Of a stretch of 64,000 nucleotides of DNA, positions 34,381-46,329 are shown in pieces (the stretch's first letter is position 1; the number at the start of each line of letters is the position of its first letter). The translations under genes and the position numbers were made by a program. The notes beneath the pieces are model-generated. The model made no database searches, was not told the origin of the DNA, and worked only from the letters and a program-made list of their open reading frames with translations. Source of the DNA: Magicicada septendecula (Eukaryota > Arthropoda > Insecta > Hemiptera > Cicadidae); NCBI GenBank assembly GCA_034769895.1, contig CM068372.1, forward strand, positions 385,229,282 through 385,293,281, in the 5' to 3' direction.

Positions 34381-34972
34381 GACACTTTATAATACTTATA
34401 ATACCCAGAGATTTTCAGCAACACAGTAATTACAAAAATATAATAAGAAAATTTATATGTATTTGTAGGTTAACGTTAGATGAAACTGCTTGAAATAATT
34501 TGAAGTGGGTCACATAAATGCGAATATTGTGAACTAAAGTATTGAGAGAATGTTAATGGCGTGTTTGTGTTGAGGGTAAAAGCGTTGTCCCTTTAGGTTT
34601 TTTTTGGGTTGTTCGCTACAATATGAGCGTCGGCCCGCCCTTAAGAGGAAAACATTAATTATCGTTTGTAGGCTACATCGACCATCGCTATAGCCTGGGG
34701 TATAGACTGGAAAACAATAACATACCATTTACAATACCCTCAGAACCCAGCCACATGTGGTGTAAGCACTATTATATTTAACTTTCGTTCATTTGAAATT
34801 TACTTTGCTGATCTATTAAAAATATCATTGTACCAATTTGATCTCAGCTCTATGTGAGTTAATTATAATTTTTAGTGTAAGTAAATGAATAGAATGTTGT
34901 TCTTTAGATAACTTTTTGAACAACATATGTACACTATGAAAAATGATTTGTCTATCTCCAGAAATTCAATAG
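34381..34972. other. Non-coding DNA, nothing recognised
   Basis: No supported features. Confidence 0.4.
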
Positions 34973-35386
34973 TACGACGGCTATTTAGAAAGTAAATTTC
35001 CATGGGGTATTAAGGAAACTAAGAATATATTTACAAAACATTTTTATTACATTTTAAAGAACACACCTTAAACTACATTCCTATATAGTTTTTGTCATTT
35101 TTGAAACACTTTTCATAGCAAAGCACTAGACGTTGTATACCTTAGTCGTAGAAATTTCCCGCCTATGATTTGAACCATTCATTAACAGCTTGTTTGACAT
35201 CGTTGGCAATCAATGAAGAATGTCTCATACTTGAGAAGGTGATATTCGCTTGTGTGAGGTCTATTTTATAAGGCGGATGATCAAATTTTTGCCAGCCAAA
35301 CTTTCCGAGGAGATGTTGCGTTGCATCGACAATGTGTGGGCGGCCATTGCCACGATCTATCGCAATGTCCCGGGTAATAGTAGAGG
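34973..35386 (-). pseudogene. mariner transposase C-terminal fragment
   Basis: The minus strand encodes GNGRPHIVDATQHLLGKFG, WQKFDHPPYKIDL, then NDVKQAVNEWFKS and a TAG stop (35163-35165). In the same frame AGNFYD and GIQRLV continue, separated by more stops, then CYEKCFKNDKNYIG. This is the C-terminal quarter of a mariner transposase, distinct from the relic at 19712. The element's 3' end may be the ACGACGGCTATTTAGAAAGT stretch at about 34,975. The frame appears fused to inverted-repeat sequence upstream because the 35390 element begins there. Confidence 0.85.
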
Positions 35387-35389
35387 TAA

Positions 35390-35996
35390 TAGTAGAGGCA
35401 AAATAGCATTTAAAAAGGATGTTTCTCCTCCGTCCAATTTTTTTGCTGGAATAGGTTAAGTAAGCAGGAGTAAGTGTACAGTTAAAATTTTTACAAAATC
35501 CTGCTTGTTCTTCACGAGATAAGTGCATTTTAGTGCATTTTTGGTGCATTTTTGGTGCATCGTATAAGTGTATCGGCCATAACTTCGGTTCTAGTGGACG
35601 TACCAACAAAAATTCAACATACTCGTTATGGATTAACAAATCAAGCTGCGTCAGTAGTGCTACCTAAAAAGGTCAACATAACCTCAAAAGAAAATTAAAC
35701 TTCATTATAATGCAATTTTCCTTTAAAATTCGATTTCTCTTGAATTAAAAAAGATAAAATCAATTTCTTTGGACCAAAATATTTGTTTTTTATTGTAGAA
35801 ACTTAAAACAATTTTGAAAAAAAAATTAATTTTTCTGGCTAAAATCTCAAAATTTTAAAAAATTTTGATTTGCTTGCCATTTTATGAGAGATGATCCTAG
35901 TAAGGTTTTTTGTTCAAATCGTAGATTTTTTTATGTACTTAATTGCTATTATCATTAACAAAATTTTAATTTTTTTTTACCTATTTTATGGCAATT

Positions 35997-36055
<59 letters not shown>

Positions 36056-36145
36056 GTATCGGTTTCCAAGGTTATTTCTGTGTATTACAATGTAACCGGG
36101 TTATATTACTTTATATTCATGTATTTATGATACCTTTTGTAATGT
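35390..36145. repeat. Left terminal inverted repeat
   Basis: About 756 bases. Contains a (TA)n(CA)n tract at 36,004-36,055 that is much shorter in the other arm, which explains most of the length difference. A local 12-bp tandem copy (TAATAGTAGAGG) precedes the terminus at 35,375-35,389. Confidence 0.8.
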
Positions 36146-36416
36146 ATATGAATTGTATACATATATTAGTACATACATAACTTAAACATTTTTGTTGAGC
36201 ATTTAATTCTTAAAAAATGACATATATACTTATTTTTTACTCAATTTACAAGTTATTTTATGTTTCCATTGTTATAAAATGCTAAATAATAATTATATTC
36301 AATGAAATATATTTGTATGGCTTAAAAAAGTTCTTTATTTTAAATAATCATTTTTTATACATAACAGTACATATAGTAAAACAAATTATTATTTTTTATA
36401 TGTAATCATTTTCTCC

Positions 36417-37373
36417 TTATTCTTTTGTTATCTGGAGGCCCCTCTTCATCATTAACTGAGGCATCAGTCGTGCCATCGGAAAAAATTGCATCTTCTTCTT
36501 CTTCTTGATCGTATAAAAATGTTCAATAAATTGACGGCTGCTTTCGCTTTCGCTTTCCAGAATGCTTATGTCGCCTTGCTCACTGTCTTCCTTATTTTCC
36601 TCATTTTCTTCTACAGTTTCAAGGTCACCTGGTTGTTCATTATTAGTACAATTAGTACCCCGACAGAAAAGACACATTGAACTGCAAAATTTGCCTTTGG
36701 CTCTACAAGAACAGTTTCCTGTCTTGCACCCTTTCTTGCAGGCGCATTTCACGTTCCGAACTAAATAGTCTGGTAACGGATCATTTTTCATTGTAATGGG
36801 CAAAAGACCTTGTTCTTCTATCAGTTCCCACCCATATTCTAAAGGACTTTAATCCGAATTACCAAGCCATTTTTGTATTTGTAAATATACTCGAAGCGAA
36901 TGGTATTGTAAAGCTTCTTCTGTACGTGGTAAAGCAGATAATTTGCAAGCAATATCAATATCAGACAGAACCCTTTTCTTAAAACACAAATATCTAATAA
37001 TATTTAAACCATATTTGTCAGATGGCTCATATCCATACATAACCTTAACAAAGGCTTCGCTTGCTGCATATAGGCAAAGTATACTAGCATCTTTCTCATA
37101 AAAATAGTGTATATCCTTTAATAATGCTGGATGTTTCTGAATCGTATCAATAACAATTTTTTTACCATGATAATAAAATGTAGACGTGGTGTCACAGCCA
37201 GAAAATGCATGAATAAATAATATACAATCTCTAAAATCGGGATATTTAAAGCTATACTGAGTATAATATACAGTTGAATTATCTTTCGTACTTTTTTGTA
37301 AGTAAATACTGCCTGGTACAGTTTTACCTAATTCTGTTAGAATAACTAGTAAATCTATATCTTCTGCTATCTT
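36417..37373 (-). pseudogene. Decayed ORF: HAFSGCDTTS domain and cysteine-rich tail
   Basis: On the minus strand the frame opens after a TAG at 37374-37376, stays open for 174 codons to a TAA at 36849-36851, and resumes in the same frame to 36417, about 319 codons in all. Landmarks in order: EDIDLLVILTELG, FIHAFSGCDTTSTFYYHGKK (about 37,175-37,215), ALPRTEEALQYHSLRVYLQI, YGWE after the stop, and a cysteine cluster CACKKGCKTGNCSC...CSSMCLFCRGTNC, then an acidic, serine-rich tail. The HAxSGCDTTS plus CXC-like tail arrangement recalls uncharacterised repeat-associated proteins of invertebrates that have an XPG/FEN-like nuclease fold; that link is from memory of the family and unproven. There is no start codon, and the N-terminal part is missing where the right inverted repeat begins. 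Confidence 0.7.
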
Positions 37374-37416
37374 CTATATCTTTTGCTATATCATACCTGC
37401 TCTGCTATTATGTGTA

Positions 37417-38122
37417 TAAAATTGATTACAAAAGGTATCCCTTTATAAAGTAAATATAACCCGGTTACATTGTAACATACAGAAATAACCTTGAAAACTG
37501 GTACGTTTATATATATATATAAATTGCCGTAAAATAAGAAACAAAAAATTAAAATTTTTTTAATGATAATAGCAATTTAGTACATAAAAAAATCTACGAT
37601 TTGAAAAACAAAAAACCTTACTAGGATCATCTCTCATAAAATGGCGAGCAAATCAAAATTTTTAAAAATTTTTAGATTTTAGCCAGAAAAATTAAATTTT
37701 TTTCAAAATTTTTTTTTAAGTTTCTACAATAAACGATAAATATTTTGGTCCAAAGAAATTGATTATATCTTTTTTAATTCAAGAGAAATCGAATTTTAAA
37801 GGAAAATTGCATTATAATGAAGTTTAATTTTTTTTTTGAGGTTATGTTGACCTTTTTAGGTAGCACTACTAACCCAGCTTGATTTGTTAATTCATAACGA
37901 GTATGTTGAATTTTTTTTGGTCTCGATACGTCTAATAGAACCGAAGTTATGGCCGATACACTTATACGATGCACCTAAAATGCACTTATCTCGTGACGCA
38001 CAAGCAGGATTTTGTAAAAATTTTAACTGTACACTTACTTTTGCTTACCTATTCCAGCAAAAAAATTGGACGGAGGATAAACATCCTTTTCGGTATTTTT
38101 TGGTGCTATTTTGCCTCTACTA
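37417..38122. repeat. Right terminal inverted repeat
   Basis: About 706 bases, the reverse complement of 35390-36145. It ends GCCTCTACTA and is followed by TAA. The ORFs inside it mirror those in the left arm and are not genes. Confidence 0.8.
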
Positions 38123-38125
38123 TAA

Positions 38126-38969
38126 GCAGCCTTCGTCGCTTACTCTGGATCGGACTAAGCAAAAACGTCCTATCTATCCTGGTGCTATTCTATCGCTCAC
38201 TGCTTCTTCTCCATAAAGACCCTGTTGATATATCGTTGTTAGGTCTTTCAACAGGGTATTTCAACCACCACTGACAGATTCTGAGGATGATTCCAGATTC
38301 CAGGGATCGAAAAACGTAAATCTTCAAAAAATTACTATGAAAACAGTCCGAATAGAGCATTTTGCCCTTAAGAATACACTTGAGGGGATAGTATTTCTGT
38401 AAATTCTATGCTGTCGTGAAACATCAACAATTCGGTGGCAGTAACTAAAATCATGTTTGGCTGCAACAAATGGAGGACAATGTGATAACTGCGAGAATTT
38501 GAATACCCATAAACTTCAGGGGAAACGCGATAATAGAAAATACAAAGAGTAAGTACTAAATCACTTGTACTGAAAGCTTACTCGTGTCTATAAAGTTAGT
38601 GCGATTACAGAGTTAACTATACAAAATGCACGATTAACTTACCGTTTACTATGAGCAAGTTTATAGTCGTTATAGCAACACATGAAGCTGGTACCAATGA
38701 AACAAATAATCCCATTAACTCAGTATCATTAGTCGTGGGATTCATGTCTCAACAGTTCCATTCAGTAAATAAAAGTCGATCGTAAATTGTTAGCGACAAC
38801 AGCAACTTGTACGTAGTTTAGTAGTAACCGCAACATATTGGGATTTACAACGTAGAGTTTATAGTGTAGCCTATAGTTCCCGTGCAGATGTTGTCTACTA
38901 TTCGTTATAATTTCAAGATAGAAACCTCGTTGTTTTGTTTTCAATAGCCCTTATCCTCACTACTTACTT
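38126..38969. other. Non-coding DNA, nothing recognised
   Basis: Contains a small hairpin near 38,220-38,262 (accctgttga with tcaacagggt). No gene. Confidence 0.4.
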
Positions 38970-39360
38970 TCTTCTTCTTCTTCTTCTTCTTCTCTTCAAG
39001 GATTAGGTTATATAAACCTGTTCCGGCACCCATCTTATCCTCGCACGACCCACGTCTCTCCTACCAATGGGTTTATAGTTCAGTGCCGTTTTCGGCAATT
39101 GATCCTCTGTCATTCTTTGCAGATGATCCCACCATTGTCTTCCGTAAGCTGTAATAATTCCATTTATGTCCTCTACTTCCAGTTCAGATCTGATGTTCTC
39201 ATTCCTTATTCTATCTTGGAATGTACAGCTTAAAGTGTTACGAAGAACATGCGTTTCAGCACTCTGAATCTTGCCGCATTCTTTTTTTGTCACGACCAAC
39301 GACGCCTCACTCGCATATGTCAAAGTTATTGCAATTGTCTTATAAAATTTAATCCTGTGC
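38970..39360 (-). pseudogene. LINE 3' fragment, family B, with GAA tail
   Basis: The minus strand frame (39003-39323) encodes MTYASEASLVVTKKECGKIQ, SAETHVLRNTLSCTFQDR, NENIRSELEVEDINGI, RQWWDHLQRMTEDQLPKTA and RRDVGRARIRWVPEQV. It ends in a GAA tail (TTC on the plus strand, 38,968-38,993). 5'-truncated. Confidence 0.85.
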
Positions 39361-39649
39361 TATGTCTTGTTTATAATACTTACAGTACCCAAAAAAGCCT
39401 CATTACTTACTGCTGAGCTTAAATTTTAGTTTGGACTAAACATTGCGCTTGTTTTTGACAAGATGCATGTATCGAAGGAGAAAAACACCATGCTATTCAG
39501 GCAAGGTACAAGATCGTTGTATGTAGGTTCTTTTTTGGCTGTAATAAGTCATATTTCAAGGTCAGTGATGAATAGTTTATGCGTCTTCTCAGAAGTAAGA
39601 ATTTAGATAGTAAGAATATAAATTTTATTACACAACTGCAGTGATGAAA

Positions 39650-39925
39650 GAACGGAGTGCAGTTGAGATGCGTGATGTTATTCAAGGATGTGTATTGTCT
39701 ACGATGTTGTTTAATTTATTGTCAGAAGATATAATAATCCAGACCGCTGTGGCCGAATAGACAGAGCGTTTGAACATTAATGGGGACTTGACAAGTGGTC
39801 AAAAATATGCGGATGATACAGTGGCGAGATAGCTCAGTAATCTGCAGCAATTAATTGATAGTGTTACTGAAGCCAGTGGAAATATCGGATTTATACTAAA
39901 TATTGGTAAAACACAGTTAAAGCCG
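39650..39925 (+). pseudogene. LINE RT fragment with YADD box
   Basis: Encodes RDVIQGCVLSTMLFNLLSED, then GQKYADDTVA and LQQLIDSVTEASGNIGFILN. The glycine-cysteine-leucine RT motif and YADD are in order but stops interrupt the frame. No C-terminal part follows, so this piece is truncated on both sides. Confidence 0.8.
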
Positions 39926-39954
39926 GCGTCTGCATAGTTGTAAACATTATCGAC

Positions 39955-40025
39955 CAGGCTGTTAGAGCGTGGTCTATGCTGACAGACGTTTCGGCCTCAC
40001 CGTCGGACGCCATAATCATTGTCGG
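39955..40025. repeat. Fragment related to the foldback at 20005-20301
   Basis: Shares gctgacagacgtttcggcct and neighbouring words with the left arm of the 20005-20301 element. No second arm was seen. Confidence 0.5.
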
Positions 40026-40089
40026 TAACAAATAGCACGGCATCTGCCAATTCTCCCCACTAATGAGGCTATTGGCACATACACATATT

Positions 40090-40455
40090 TTTAAATCTCT
40101 AGAGTTTTCAAGTGTTTTTAAGGACGCATATTATGGAACCTTGCGGTCTATAAATACCCCAACCCGCCGCTTAGTTTTCAGTTATTGCCGAGCGATTTAC
40201 ACAGTGCGTCTATTGATGGTGATGTATTAGTGAAAAGTGATTATAGTGCGGAATTCCTTATAGTTGACATTATTATTTGTGTGGAAAAATCTGACTGGAA
40301 TTATTGTACGAGTATAATCTTGTTGAATAACATGTTGATTTCAAAGTGTTTATTGTGATTAATTATAGCCGGTGATTAGTGACTTAACTGTTGTCTTGTA
40401 TTTTGTTTTCCACTGTACCATACGACGATCAATGGGACTGTCGTAACAATACTAG
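40090..40455 (+). repeat. LTR-like dispersed repeat, copy 2
   Basis: Same family as 31505-31895 and 53045-53445. Carries TATAAATA at 40149-40156 and ends ...TCGTAACAAT. Promoter-like box followed by about 300 bases to a TAACA terminus is the layout of an LTR. No partner LTR or internal region lies within reach. Confidence 0.6.
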
Positions 40456-41304
40456 TTTGGTTTCACCACACAATTAATTAATATTTTTTTTGTAATTTAT
40501 TAGTCTGTGCTTACTATACTTACATCAGTTTACCTGTAATGTCAGAGCTTCTATATATAGTTGATACGGTTTTCTAATTTTATCATTTAAAATTATATGC
40601 TTCAACAATCTAGCAAACTTGAATTTTCATAAATCTTGAAATTAAACCATTTAATTTCCATAACCTTAAAAAAAATTCTAAATCTATGAAGGAGAATAAA
40701 GTGTCAAACGTAAGAGGCTTTGCATAATACCGGTAACGTAAGCTCATATTTAGAGGTCTCTTAAAGTTGATACCACGACACCATTAAACACAGGCGCCGT
40801 GAATACAAAGACAAACAAAACGTTCATCATTAATTAAAACGGAGTCTCGGCTCCGACACCCACTTGTTAATTATTTGCTTCTATAAATTTCCCGCACGTT
40901 CTGCAGTATCTTTGCTGCCTGCCTTCTCGCTGGATTCTATATCCTTAAGAGTAACTTGTCCTCTCTGTCCTTGAACAAAATTAACACAGTTTTTATGGGT
41001 TTCACTCCTTGCCTCTTGTTTGAAATTCCCTCCTTATGGAAGAAAAGTATAATCTTGCCCTTGCGTGACACGGTCTGCGTTATGTGTACAAGAGTCTGAC
41101 ACTATCAATGTTAATCCAGCGGGATTGTAACTATCAAATTCTTCTCGACGCGTCATCTGGGAAATGGTAGATCTTTCTCAAAAACCGGCGAGATATAAAT
41201 TAACAATCAGCGTCCGGCCAAGCCCAGTTTCCACTTATAGGGCTTTATGGGAGTTGTTATTATGACTTGCAGTATAGTATAAAGCGATTATTGTTTATTA
41301 CTTA
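40456..41304. other. Non-coding DNA, nothing recognised
   Basis: No supported features. Confidence 0.4.
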
Positions 41305-42090
41305 CGCTCGATGCACACATCCGGTTTTTTAACGTGCGGTGCCGCTGCGTGCCCCTAAGTGCGGCGTGGAGTACTGGAAGGCATATGAGTCGCTGCACAC
41401 ATACGTCCAGCGAGGTTGCGGGGACACTGCGGCGCCGCACGTCTACTGTGCGTGCATTCTTCGCCGCAGTTCCCCTCCTTACCGCAGCGGCGCTGCACAC
41501 ACTACTCCGGCTCTCAGTACATTGTTGTCTATTGAGCAGTGCACACATCCGGTGATCTTACGTAATCGTAGTTGTGGTTGGTCAAATTCTGAAGGTCTTT
41601 TGGACATAGAGCTGTTCATTGTGAAATAAAAAATATCCTTAGCTATCCTAAAGAATTGTAGCTAATATTTCCTGTGGAGGTACAGACAGTCTCAGCCGCG
41701 TGCTCGGGATATTATCTTGTCGCTTATTTTTCCTTCAAGATCCTCAAATGAATTAACACTCATTCGAAAGTAATTGAAAAAATTATATAAATTTTCTCTT
41801 AAATCATCAAAACTCATAAGACATCTACCTCTAATAAGTCTTGAATCAGTAAATGGATGCACCCAAAACCGTCTCGGATTCTAAATAAAACGTCTGTCCA
41901 CTAAATAAGAGAACATTACTCGTTTTCTATGATATATATCCGTGGCTGCATGTGACAAAATCTGGCTGGCGACTGCGGCTAGGTGACTGCTAGTCACGCG
42001 TGTGTGTATCGAGCCTGCGTTTTGCGTTGCGGCAACGTGCACGCAGCAGCACCGCACGGTAAACAACCTGATGTGCGCACCGGGCCTTAG
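41305..42090. mobile_element. GC-rich inverted pair, possible MITE
   Basis: Left 41305-41360 (ACACATCCGG ... CGTGCGGTGCCGCTGCGTGC) matches the reverse complement of about 42025-42085 (CACATCAGG ... CGTGCGGTGCTGCTGCGTGC). A direct copy of the left terminus (GCACACATCCGG) occurs again near 41,540. The first 250 bases are strikingly G+C rich and CpG rich compared with the neighbourhood. Overlapping frames on both strands show no recognisable domain. Confidence 0.5.
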
Positions 42091-42143
42091 TACGACACTG
42101 TTAATAAGGCGACATTTACTGCTTGTTATATAACTGTGTGTTT

Positions 42144-42144
<1 letters not shown>

Positions 42145-42189
<45 letters not shown>
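42145..42189. repeat. (CA)22 microsatellite
   Basis: Uninterrupted AC dinucleotides. Confidence 0.97.
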
Positions 42190-42190
<1 letters not shown>

Positions 42191-43294
42191 TATGCAACAT
42201 TTATAACTTATATTTATCTTGTGTACCTGAAGAGTAATCAACGTAACTATCAAATATATTATCAGCTAGGTCATGGGATTTGTGTGTTCGTTACTATAAG
42301 TCCCTTTTATTGCACAATATATTTTATGTGAGAATAGAGGAAAATACCTTTTATGGCGTGGAATAAATTATAATAAAACACTGATATATAAAAACAACAA
42401 ATTATTTAAAAATTTTAAAAGAAATCTGTATTAAAAGTTGCCTTTTAAGAGAAGCCGTTTTTCACGTATTAGTCATAGTACACCTTATAAATTACACATA
42501 CATAATATGCAAACAAATAAAATAAACACAGATACGAACATGTAAATAACAAACATAAAACGCATATATAAATCAATTATTAAACTGAAGAATTGCTTTG
42601 AAACCAATTACAAAATTGTTTCAGTTACTTGGGTGTCTGACATTCCAACACAAAATTCAAGTAATTATTTTCAATGTTGCATATCAATTAAATATTTATT
42701 ACAAAAATGAAACGTTTATTTGTAGTATTTTAATAACTATAATTATTTACTTCATTTCAAAAACATTAATCATTATGCACCCATTTTTAACCCAAAATTA
42801 CTCGAAATTACATACTTACTTAAAAGTACAATTACTACTTACTTACGTACAAGTACTTACTTAATTTCTTAGAAAAACATACTTAAAATTTATTAATTAA
42901 TTTTTCTTGTAATTACACTGTGTACAATGATTTATTTCTTCGTTTATTTATACCATGATTATACTTGCTTACTGTCTTTGTTTATAAGAAATAATTTTTC
43001 ATTTTTCACTTGTTTTTCACTGTTGCGTTACCGTGCCGTCTGTGTGTGTGTTGTGTTTTGCTCCTTCACTCCTTTATGATGAATATGATGATGAATTTCC
43101 TGGTGCCGGAGTCTGTTGTCGGTTCCTCGCCTTAGACTGATTGGCGTCTGTCTGTTTTATGTCGCTGAGCAATCGGACATAGTGTACCCGTGAACAATTA
43201 TTCGCGTCTGTCAATTAGTTTAGAATCGTGCGGGGTTATATACCGAAGGCACGCCGACAGGTTGAAGATTGTCTAAGACTATTTCAGACATATA
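42190..43294. other. Non-coding AT-rich DNA
   Basis: Contains degenerate ACTT repeats near 42,808-42,866. An 88-codon open frame has no recognisable motif. Confidence 0.4.
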
Positions 43295-45320
43295 GTCTAT
43301 TACGTGAGGCGTGGCAAAGGGCCTATCTGGCGATTTTGAGCCAGTGTCAATGTAACTTCTTGATTCCTTTTGCTATCGCCTCTTTTTAAAAGGTTCTAGA
43401 ACAAAGTTAAGGAAACATTTTGGCCCGTTCTCACTCCTAAAGGGTTGAAAGCTACTCCTAAAAGGTCGAACGTATGAAACGACGCGACGATGCATTTTCA
43501 AGCCCTGAAATTAGGTAACTATAGGTTTATGGGGGTGCTGATTACGATTATGACGTTCAAAATTTGATGCAATGGGTAGTTTTTAAAGGGCTAAAGCAGA
43601 CTATAATCAGGGGGTGTAAGTATTAAACTTCGCGAGAATGCCGGTCAAAGCCTCGAAAGTGAGTACCTACAGGTTTTTAGGGGTGATGATTACAATTTTG
43701 ACGTCAAGGGATACATTTGAAGCAAGGATTGGGCTTGAAAGGGTTGAAAACTACCCCTAAAATTTGAAAACGTGAAACAACACGAGGATGTATTTTGAAG
43801 TCCTGAAATTGGGTACGTACAGGTTTTTTGGGGATGTTTAACCTACAATTACTTAAACATCACAACATTAAGAATATTTAACAAAATATTACAACGCTTG
43901 CACAATTACAAACAACTCCGACGCTCAGCTGATGCTCCAAAAACACGTGTCAGCTGTAAGCGGTGAGCATCAGGTAGCGCACCTTCTGGTCTACGCTAGA
44001 GGGTCTGTGGTTTTAGCGGTCATAATTAACAATTCAGTCGAAAAAAATATATTTCATCCATGCTCATAAAACTTAATCAAAGAAAAGTCGAACCATAAAC
44101 ATTATATTATTTTATTAAATTAAATATTCGATTGATATAACGAATCAGCAGTAGAGACAGTGATAAATTGCAATAGATATTCTTTTGTTTACAACAGACG
44201 TTAAAAAATAATAATGTCACTTAATTTTATTGTAAGTTTGAAAAAAATTTAGATTATTATAAATTAATAGGTTCTCAGGACAGCACCCGAACATATAACG
44301 TACGATAACAAAATCTAACTGTTGGAGCGCGTTTACATTTTTGATCATAACTCGGTAAATTTTAAAGAAACAAATTTCAAACAAAATGTATTCTATAGGT
44401 ACTTTAAGGATCTACAACTTTTGTTGTATGAAGTGTACTCGGAAAACCTACTATACACTAGATATATTGCCTAGACTTTAAAAATTGTTTACACAATGTC
44501 GGCAAAATGCACCTTTAAACTGCTGTAACTCATCAAGTTTTAATCGTAAAGGAATGAAAAAATTAAAAATTTTTTTTCTTCTATATACTTTATTTTTAGT
44601 TCATATCAATGTTTTGATAAAACGCATTGTTACTCAGATATTTAATAAAAATGAATTGGCGGACGCCCTTTTCAAATTTCTTGGGAAAAGTTTGGAAAAA
44701 TTATGATAATTTCCTACATGACTTCGTTATTTTTTAAGCTAGACAAGTGATTAACCCATCATTTTTTAGGAAATAACAGAGCTTTTATTTGATACTAATT
44801 TGGTTACGATCGAACCATTTTTCGCCGAGTTATATTAGTTTTAAGCACGTTATTTGATCACAAAACGGTGAATCGCCATTTTGTTTTAGCTCTATCGAAA
44901 GAACAATCTGATATAACGAAACCAAACAAAGTAAAAAATGTTTGCTTGTTAATAAACTTTAAATTTTATTTATACAAACTTTTTTGCAAAATAGCTTCGT
45001 TTTTGAGTTATTTGCAGATTAATGTTAAAAAATGCGTTTTTTTTGCAAAATATTGAACCCTTGTAACTCGCAAACAACCCATTTTTCTGAAAAAGTGTGT
45101 ACCACCTTTTTGGTTAGAATTTGATTATCTATCGATTCCAAGGGCTAATTAAATTTTGTTTTTTAATTCCCGAAAACGGGTAAAAGCAACCCCTAAATTT
45201 AAAAGTGGGCCAAAAAATTCCTTAAGTTTATTCTATAACCTTTTATGAAGACATTGCAAAAAACAGAAGGATCCATGGACACTGACTCAAAATCGGCAGA
45301 AAATTCCTCACGTAATAGAC
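43295..45320. mobile_element. Non-autonomous element with about 150-bp TIRs and TA duplication
   Basis: The left end GTCTATTACGTGAGG (43295) and the reverse complement of the right end (to 45320) match for about 150 bases, with shared blocks GCGATTTTGAG/GCCGATTTTGAG, CAGTGTC, AAAAGGTT and AAGGAA...TTTTGGCCC. TA flanks both ends (43293-43294 and 45321-45322). The interior carries degenerate repeats of a roughly 140-bp unit (gtacctacaggtttttaggg, gatgattacaattttgacgtc-like) at about 43,440-43,840 and otherwise AT-rich sequence with no transposase frame. A Tc1/mariner-type origin is suggested by the TA duplication only. Confidence 0.75.
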
Positions 45321-45732
45321 TAATATAGTCTACACCTTGGATTAGCGCGTCTGTTTTTCACACATAAATTCTTTCGTATTTTCGCACTCATAATTAATGT
45401 TTGTGTGCGAACTAATAAAATCATGCGATTTGTGAGAGGTTTGTCTTTATCTAGATATTAATTAATTGGTTGTCACGTATTAGGTAACGGAATAATTAAT
45501 TAATTTGTTTCCAGTTCGGTTATACGTTTACCCTTTACCTTCAAATTGTATCTACACATGCGTCATTTTGAACGTCATAAAATGAAATCATTTGCTTTGC
45601 TGTATGTAATGTCAGTGTGCAAAATTTTATCAAATAAACCTATTTAATTCTTTGCATTTTCTGTCTGTTTGGACTGGCACAATTACACTGTATACAAAGA
45701 CTACTGTTCTCTTCCCTCTACCAGCTGATGAA

Positions 45733-45783
<51 letters not shown>

Positions 45784-46329
45784 TGTAAGAAACACACATA
45801 CACCCAGTTCGCCACCCCTCAGTAACCAAGTAAAACACAATTTTATAAACTATCTACAACTGTTTATATTTTATATATGTACACAAAATTATTCTGGGCA
45901 AATATACAAATATATATCGCATATAATTTTATACAAGGTTTTTTGTTTATTTCTAACTGTAATTAATGTTATTATTAGCGTCTTCGTCCGGTGTCAGTTA
46001 TTCTGTTCCTACTGCACAGCACGACGATCCGTGTGATCACTGTAACACACGAACGTTAGTTTGTAATCTATTGTTGCATGAGGATCTCCTCTTTTCCCAT
46101 TTTGTTTTCCTTTATTATTCTTTCCGTCCATCGATCTTGAACGATCGTCTACATTAGGCCGTTTCTGTCTAGCACAGAATATTAAGATCCTGCATATGAA
46201 GCCTACATTTATCTTTCAAGGAGCAATAACATTTTAAAAATCTATTCTCGAAATAATAGCTTCACAAGCTATAAGACAATAGTTATATATAATAGTTTTA
46301 TAATTGTATATCAGACAATAGTGGAAAGT
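45321..46329. repeat. Non-coding DNA with a (CA)n microsatellite
   Basis: A (CA)22 tract lies at 45,735-45,779. A short block near 46,010-46,070 (cacgacgatc...ctgtaaca) weakly resembles the right edge of the LTR-like repeat. No gene recognised. Confidence 0.6.

Larger units (their letters stand above)
35390..38122. mobile_element. DNA transposon-like element with about 0.7-kb terminal inverted repeats
   Basis: The left arm (35390-36145) and right arm (37417-38122) are reverse complements at high identity. Both begin TAGTAGAGGCAAAATAGC and share GGATGTTT(C/A)TCCTCCGTCC, TAAGTGTATCGGCCATAACT and TGTAACCGGGTTATAT in the same order. A 3-bp TAA flanks both ends (35387-35389 and 38123-38125). The 1.27-kb centre holds a decayed minus-strand frame (36417-37373). 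The 3-bp TAA duplication would fit the TWA of PIF/Harbinger, and also 3-bp-duplicating superfamilies such as Academ. The superfamily is not settled. Confidence 0.8.

Noticed and set aside
35163..35639. 158-codon minus frame as a novel fusion protein
   Set aside because: It joins the left inverted repeat of the 35390 element to a truncated mariner C-terminus; the junction coincides with the element boundary, and part of the N-terminal half is repeated in the other arm (37884-38216).
41288..41629. Overlapping GC-rich frames on both strands
   Set aside because: Open frames are expected in GC-rich DNA; no domain, no start context or splice evidence, and the region behaves like an inverted repeat.
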